Source: JASFRI01 sp050115015
GTDB taxonomy: Bacteria > Acidobacteriota > Polarisedimenticolia > CBDVAL01
DNA length: 9,371 nucleotides
Direction: 5' to 3'
Assembly: GCA_050115015.1 (NCBI GenBank)
Contig: JASFRI010000155.1
Coordinates: 1-9,371 of the forward strand
Translations under genes and position numbers: made by a program
Shown: positions 5,720-9,371 of the stretch, one piece after another
Position numbering within the stretch: the stretch's first letter is position 1
Layout of the letters: every line of letters starts with the position of its first letter
Notes under the pieces: model-generated
Databases searched by the model: none
Seen by the model: only the letters and a program-made list of their open reading frames with translations
Told to the model about the DNA's origin: nothing

Positions 5720-8433
5720 CGATCCTCTCCAAGGGGCTCGAGCTCCGCGAACACCCGTCGCAGGATGTCGTAGGAGGCCTTCGGCTCCAGCTCGTAGCGT
5801 GGGACCTCCCAGCCGTCCCAGAGGAAGGGGCCCAGGGTGGCGGCGTCCAGCGGTTTCCCCCCGCCGTCCCGCAGGGAGAGGTGGAAGCGGAACCCGTCCG
5901 TCTCGGCCGTCTCGAACGGTGGCCCGTGGCGGGCGGCCTGATCGAGGACCCGGTGCGAGGAGGGGTCGGTGACGTTCAGCAGGTTCCAGGGAAGGCGCAG
6001 TTCCACGATCGCGGCGTCCCCGTCCAGCCCGACGGCCACGTCGCTCGTCTCCGTCGCCGCGCCATCGGCGAAGTGGAGCGGCGACCCATCCACCAGGACC
6101 GCGGGATAGACGGTCCCGTCGCGGCCGATGCGACGGCGGTTCGCCTCGCGGATCAACGCCACGAAGGCTCCCTCGGCGGTCGCCCGGGGCCGGAAGGGGC
6201 CGTCGGGCAGGTTGCGCCCCACGTCGTACGAGGGCACTGCCTGCAGGTCGGAGGCACCGGGGCCCTGCAGCCGGACCCGGAACTCGACCCCGGTGGGGAG
6301 CTCCAGGGGGTCCTCCGGCTCCAGCCGGCGCTCCCCCAGCTCCGGCGCGTACGTGTCGATCCCCACGACGATGCGGCGGCGGTCCCAGTCGACGGCGCCA
6401 TCAGCGTCGCAGTCCATGCCGGTCATCTCGACGAGCAGGTGCAGGTAGGCCGCATCCGCCGCCGCTGCGGCCCGCCGGAACCCGGGGACGCACGCCCCGG
6501 AGGGAGGGGTCCAGTCCGCCTCCAGCGCCCCGGCGAGCCCGGACCAGTCCGACGCGGAGCCGTCGAGGCGCGGCCCGCCGGCCGCCCGGGCGGCCAGGAT
6601 GCCGAACCCCTCCTCGGGGTCGAGCAGGTTGTGCCAGAGCGGGTCCCGCTCCGGCGGGATCTCCAGGTCGGCGACCATCCAGTTCCTCTTGAACCACTCG
6701 TCCATCCACTCGAACACCACCCCTCCGGCGCACCCGGCCTCCCGCACGTCCCGCAGCAGCCGCGCATCGATCGCCCCCTGCGCCGCCGCGCCGTGGCCGC
6801 CGTGGTCCCATCCCAGGGGATGCACGTGGGCCACCCCGCGCCCCGTCGGGACGCCGAGCTCCGCCACGAGCAACGGCTGATCCCGGTGGTGCTGCTTGAG
6901 CTCCCGGAGGTAGCCGAAGTACGGGCTTGGACCCTCCGCGTCCACGGCCTCCCGGTAGTCCGCCTGCAACAGCATGAAGTCCGGATGATACGGGTAGACA
7001 TGATACGACGCGAACAAGCCCGCGTGGTTGTCCGGCCCCGGCCGGATCCGCTCCGCATCCACGGCCACGGCGTCGTCGTCGTACTGGGGCGCCTCCTTCT
7101 CGGCCACCTCCTCCCCCTGGGCCCGCCGGAGAGCGTTCTCCTCGGCCCGCGAGGTCTCGGTGGGATGGTGCAGCGGGTCCAGGGTGGGCCAGTTGCTGAA
7201 CGCCACGGGACGCTGGACGCGGTAGCGCCCGGTCTCGTAGGCCATGGCGGCATCGCAGGTCCAGGCGAGCCAGGCCTCCATGGCCGAGCCCGACGCCAGC
7301 CGGGCGAAGCGCCCCTCGTGGGAATGGGTCCCCGGATGCCGCTCGTCATAGGCCACGACCGAGAAGGGCTCCCATTCCCGTCCGAGGATGAGCCCCAGAA
7401 CGTGCCGGGAGACGTCGGCCCGGTAGCGGCCCGAGGCGTGGCCGGGGCGGGGGGGGAGATCCAGGTTGCCGTGATAGGCATCGATCACCCGTTCGATCTC
7501 CCGCCGGAAGGCCTCCCGGAACCCGGCCTCGCCGAAGTCGTCGGCCGGGGGCCGCTCGACCCAGGCCCCCTGCAGGAGCCACAGCGGGCGATCCGGGTGC
7601 TCGCGGTTGTGAGCTGCCAGGGCGTCGTAGAACTGCGGCGGAAGCAGGGTGTAGGTGCGCACGGCGTTTGCGTTCATCGCGGCGATGCGTTCCAGCCAGT
7701 CGCGGTAAAGCGCCGGCTCCCGCGGGAACTCGGTCGGGAACCGCCCCGGCAACGCCAGGCCCAGGTTCACGCCGCGCACGAAGATCGGCCGGAACGCGTC
7801 CGGGCCGTCCGGGATCTCCAGGTAGCGGCCTCGGGCCCGGACAGCCGGACGCACCGTCACGGAGGCCGCGGCGGGCGGACGGGGGCGGGCCTCGGCCCGC
7901 GGGGGACCTTGCCGGATGCGGGCCGCCGCCGCCTCCAGGGCGGGGTCCCCGGGCAGGTCCTCCAGCAGGGCCTCGAGCGCCGCCAGCGCCTCGTCGGGGC
8001 GGCCCAGCCGCTCCAGGGCCAGGATCTCGCCGCGCCGCGCCTCGAGCTGGCCGGGGTCCGCCTCGAGGACGCGCCGGAACCACTCCAGGGCCTCGTCCGG
8101 TCGCCCGGAGCGCAGCGCGGCGTGGCCACGGCCGGTCCGGGCCTCCCCGGCGCCCGGATCGATCTCCAGGGCCCGAGCAAAGGCGCTGTCGGCCTCGGCC
8201 ACCCGACCGAGCCGGAGCAGGATCCACCCCTGGAGGATCCAGGCGCCCTCCCGCGGGGGCGTGGTGGTCAGCGCCGGCTCCAGGGCGGCCAGGGCGGCCT
8301 CCATGGCGCCGGACCGGTAGAGGCGCAGTGCCTGCGCATACGCCGCATCGACGTCCGCGCCGAGCAGCCCGGGGAGGGCAGCCGCCGCGCAGAGCACGGG
8401 GGCCAGGATCCCCGCCACCAGCCGGACCCTCAT
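5716..8433 (-). CDS. Secreted TPR + clan-A-like glycoside hydrolase + CBM9-like protein
   Basis: A 905-residue exported protein and first gene of the operon. Residues 1 to about 26 form a signal peptide; about 28-165 are TPR units; 172-200 is a Pro/Ala/Arg-rich linker. A TIM-barrel glycosidase-like domain follows (about 201-610), starting FVRGVNLGL and containing ANAVRTYTLLPP. Likely acid/base Glu353 is in LILGREWEP, SYHVYPYHPDF is a substrate-loop motif, the likely nucleophile Glu525 is in PLLVAELGVP, and FEWMDEWFKRNW holds Glu575. Clan-A enzymes normally have Asn before the acid/base Glu; here it is Arg352. Residues about 621-815 (PRLDGSASDWSGL to VELRLPWNLLN) resemble a CBM9/DOMON beta-sandwich. 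It probably binds or cuts the nascent polysaccharide in the periplasm, as PgaB or BcsZ do. The ATG at 8431-8433 was chosen because the signal peptide begins there; its AGGGGG ribosome-binding site is poorly spaced. Substrate unknown. Confidence 0.82.
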   Translation of the reverse strand: MRVRLVAGILAPVLCAAAALPGLLGADVDAAYAQALRLYRSGAMEAALAALEPALTTTPPREGAWILQGWILLRLGRVAEADSAFARALEIDPGAGEARTGRGHAALRSGRPDEALEWFRRVLEADPGQLEARRGEILALERLGRPDEALAALEALLEDLPGDPALEAAAARIRQGPPRAEARPRPPAAASVTVRPAVRARGRYLEIPDGPDAFRPIFVRGVNLGLALPGRFPTEFPREPALYRDWLERIAAMNANAVRTYTLLPPQFYDALAAHNREHPDRPLWLLQGAWVERPPADDFGEAGFREAFRREIERVIDAYHGNLDLPPRPGHASGRYRADVSRHVLGLILGREWEPFSVVAYDERHPGTHSHEGRFARLASGSAMEAWLAWTCDAAMAYETGRYRVQRPVAFSNWPTLDPLHHPTETSRAEENALRRAQGEEVAEKEAPQYDDDAVAVDAERIRPGPDNHAGLFASYHVYPYHPDFMLLQADYREAVDAEGPSPYFGYLRELKQHHRDQPLLVAELGVPTGRGVAHVHPLGWDHGGHGAAAQGAIDARLLRDVREAGCAGGVVFEWMDEWFKRNWMVADLEIPPERDPLWHNLLDPEEGFGILAARAAGGPRLDGSASDWSGLAGALEADWTPPSGACVPGFRRAAAAADAAYLHLLVEMTGMDCDADGAVDWDRRRIVVGIDTYAPELGERRLEPEDPLELPTGVEFRVRLQGPGASDLQAVPSYDVGRNLPDGPFRPRATAEGAFVALIREANRRRIGRDGTVYPAVLVDGSPLHFADGAATETSDVAVGLDGDAAIVELRLPWNLLNVTDPSSHRVLDQAARHGPPFETAETDGFRFHLSLRDGGGKPLDAATLGPFLWDGWEVPRYELEPKASYDILRRVFAELEPLGEDR

Positions 8434-8549
8434 CCCCCTGCCGCCCGTTCCCGCCACCGCCGCTCCCCCGGGACCCCCGGATTCGCGGCCGGGCGGCCCG
8501 CCTTGACAGCCATGGGTCTGAATGCTACTGATCTCGCGCCTTTCCCGGA
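8434..8549. promoter_or_regulatory. Divergent intergenic region between the polysaccharide operon and dprA
   Basis: This 116-base gap separates the outward-facing starts of the operon and dprA. It is very GC-rich except for its dprA-proximal third. A sigma-70-like promoter toward dprA is visible at 8503-8531. For the operon no good promoter is seen here; a weak TAGCAT (minus strand of 8522-8527) has no matching upstream hexamer. The operon promoter may therefore be of another sigma class or lie further up, inside the AT-rich part of dprA. Confidence 0.45.
8503..8531 (+). promoter_or_regulatory. Candidate sigma-70 promoter for dprA
   Basis: A perfect TTGACA (8503-8508) is followed, after exactly 17 bases, by TACTGA (8526-8531), with TG at 8523-8524 in the extended -10 position. 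The -10 hexamer is a poor match to TATAAT. Transcription would start near 8538 and leave a leader of about 12 bases before the ATG at 8550. Confidence 0.38.
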
Positions 8550-9371
8550 ATGCGAAAGACGAACGAAAACCATCTCGCGTGGATCGCGCTGAACCGGATC
8601 CCGATGCGCCCGCTGCATCGCGTGCGCCTCGCGGAGCTCTGCGGAGGACCGGCCGAGGTGTTCCGTCAAGGTCGAGAGCGCCTGGGGCGGATCGCCTGGA
8701 TCCGGCCGCAGACAAGGGAAAACATAGTCAATAGTGACTGGAAGTCCATAGCGCTTCGCGAAATCGAAACCGCAGATCGACATGGTATCCATATATTTAG
8801 TATGAATATGGACATATTTCCATTAGGGCTGGCGGAGATGCCCGACCCTCCGGTCGCCCTCTACCTGCGCGGGGAGCTGACCGACCGGGATCTCGAGAGC
8901 ATCGCCATCGTCGGGCCGCGCCGCCCCACGACGTACGGCCGGATGGTGGCGGAGGAGCTCGCGGGGGATCTGGCCGTGGCGGGGGTGACGGTGGTCTCGG
9001 GCCTGGCGGAGGGGGTGGACGCGGCGGCCCACGCGGGGGCTCTCGCCTCGGGAGGCCGGACGGTGGCGTTCCTGGGGTCCGGCCTCGATCATCCGTATCC
9101 CCGGGCCAACCGACGGCTCCGGGAGCGCATCCCGCAGTCCGGGGCGGTGATCTCGGAGTTCCCCCTGGGCACCGAACCGAGGGCCTGGCACTTTCCGCAG
9201 CGCAACCGGCTGATCGCGGGGCTCTCGCGCGGCACCGTCGTCGTGGAGGCCGCCCGGAAGAGCGGTGCGCTGATCACGGCGGAGCATGCCATGGAGCTCG
9301 GACGCGAGGTCTTCGCGGTGCCCGGCCCGGTCACGTCGGACCGGAGCGAGGGCACGCTGGCCCTGATCCGG
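8550..9371 (+). CDS. dprA: DNA-processing protein DprA, N-terminal part (cut by window edge)
   Basis: DprA/Smf binds incoming single-stranded DNA and loads RecA during natural transformation. The 274 visible codons cover a helical N-terminal domain (about 1-80), then DPPVALYLRGEL (99-110) and the Rossmann-like DNA-binding core. Core motifs are IVGPRRPTTYG (120-130), SGLAEGVDAAAH (150-161), HFPQRNRLIAGLS (214-226), VVEAARKSGALIT (231-243) and GREVFAVPGP (251-260). The usual motifs are G[ST]R and SGLARGID, so Pro123 and Glu154 are deviations. The frame is closed by TGA at 8529-8531 and ATG 8550 is the first start; no good ribosome-binding site precedes it, and the start lies in the loop of a small CTTTC/GAAAG hairpin (8540-8558). 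The frame runs unbroken through an AT-rich stretch at 8711-8826. About 100 C-terminal residues are missing beyond the edge. It is transcribed away from the polysaccharide operon. Confidence 0.93.
   Translation, partial: MRKTNENHLAWIALNRIPMRPLHRVRLAELCGGPAEVFRQGRERLGRIAWIRPQTRENIVNSDWKSIALREIETADRHGIHIFSMNMDIFPLGLAEMPDPPVALYLRGELTDRDLESIAIVGPRRPTTYGRMVAEELAGDLAVAGVTVVSGLAEGVDAAAHAGALASGGRTVAFLGSGLDHPYPRANRRLRERIPQSGAVISEFPLGTEPRAWHFPQRNRLIAGLSRGTVVVEAARKSGALITAEHAMELGREVFAVPGPVTSDRSEGTLALIR
8711..8826. other. AT-rich, inverted-repeat-dense stretch inside dprA
   Basis: Base composition drops abruptly to AT-rich within the dprA frame, with codons rare elsewhere in the window (ATA several times, AGT, TTA, TTT). 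It contains small inverted repeats: AGTCA/TGACT (8726-8730, 8735-8739), GACT/AGTC (8736-8739, 8743-8746), TCCATAT/ATATGGA (8788-8794, 8806-8812) and ATGGA/TCCAT (8808-8812, 8819-8823). In each pair of structures the middle arm can pair with either neighbour. The encoded residues (about 54-92) still fit the normal length of the DprA linker, so this is not an obvious insertion. Confidence 0.6.

Larger units (their letters stand above)
715..8433 (-). other. Five-gene putative exopolysaccharide synthesis and export operon
   Basis: Five genes on one strand: secreted TPR-glycoside hydrolase, TPR-beta-barrel, response regulator, HEAT membrane protein, processive glycosyltransferase. The first pair overlaps by ATGA (5716-5719) and the last pair by GTGA (2166-2169); the remaining gaps are 24 and 11 bases. 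This packing implies one transcript and coupled translation. The component types match a synthase-dependent polysaccharide system, with an inner-membrane synthase, a periplasmic hydrolase and an outer-membrane TPR porin. The product sugar is not determined. Confidence 0.75.

Noticed and set aside
3716..5773. Open frame of 685 codons on the plus strand
   Set aside because: Antisense to the TPR-barrel gene; its apparent repeats are only the mirror of the 102-base TPR repeats.
8398..8433. Lipoprotein signal in the hydrolase
   Set aside because: A Cys follows PVL at residue 15, but Leu at -1 does not fit a lipobox, so an ordinary signal peptide is preferred.
5659..8592. Open frame of 977 codons on the plus strand
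   Set aside because: Antisense to the TPR-hydrolase gene, which has a signal peptide, TPR and glycosidase motifs; the plus-strand translation has no recognisable domain.
8434..8715. N-terminal extension of 94 codons on the hydrolase gene
   Set aside because: The frame stays open, but the translation is low-complexity, overlaps dprA, and would bury the signal peptide that begins at the ATG of 8431-8433.
8430..8792. A 120-codon minus-strand frame whose stop overlaps the hydrolase ATG as ATGA
   Set aside because: The overlap mimics the operon's other junctions, but most of the frame is antisense to dprA codons with clear family similarity and no domain is visible. The overlap is probably chance.

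Overview
This is a strongly GC-rich window from a Gram-negative (diderm) bacterium: one gene encodes a signal-peptide protein ending in an outer-membrane beta-barrel with a C-terminal Phe. Nothing here fixes the phylum. The GC content and gene style suit a little-studied environmental lineage (deltaproteobacterial or FCB-like), but that is a guess.

Layout. 1-516 (minus) is the N-terminal half of an alanine-dehydrogenase-family protein, cut by the window edge. 517-714 is its leader, holding a 22-bp dyad, a GC hairpin and a possible Shine-Dalgarno-masking pairing. 715-8433 (minus) is a tightly packed five-gene operon, in transcription order: (i) a secreted TPR + clan-A-like glycoside hydrolase + CBM9-like protein, (ii) a TPR + outer-membrane beta-barrel protein, (iii) a single-domain response regulator, (iv) a membrane-anchored HEAT-repeat protein, (v) a processive family 2 glycosyltransferase with membrane segments. 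Genes i/ii share ATGA and iv/v share GTGA; the other two gaps are 24 and 11 bases. 8434-8549 is a divergent intergenic region, and 8550-9371 (plus) is the 5' part of dprA, cut by the window edge.

The operon has the logic of a synthase-dependent exopolysaccharide machine (compare PgaABCD or BcsABZC). The glycosyltransferase would polymerise sugar and move it across the inner membrane, the periplasmic TPR-hydrolase would bind or trim the chain, and the TPR-barrel protein would export it. Unlike Pga or Bcs there is no deacetylase, no PgaD, no BcsB and no PilZ domain. Their place is taken by a lone receiver domain and a cytoplasmic HEAT scaffold, inferred to control the synthase. The set is a candidate for an uncharacterised exopolysaccharide secretion system; its sugar product cannot be read from sequence.

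Other points of interest are loss of the Lys-Glu-Pro motif in the alanine-dehydrogenase-like protein and a sharply AT-rich stretch with several inverted repeats inside dprA.
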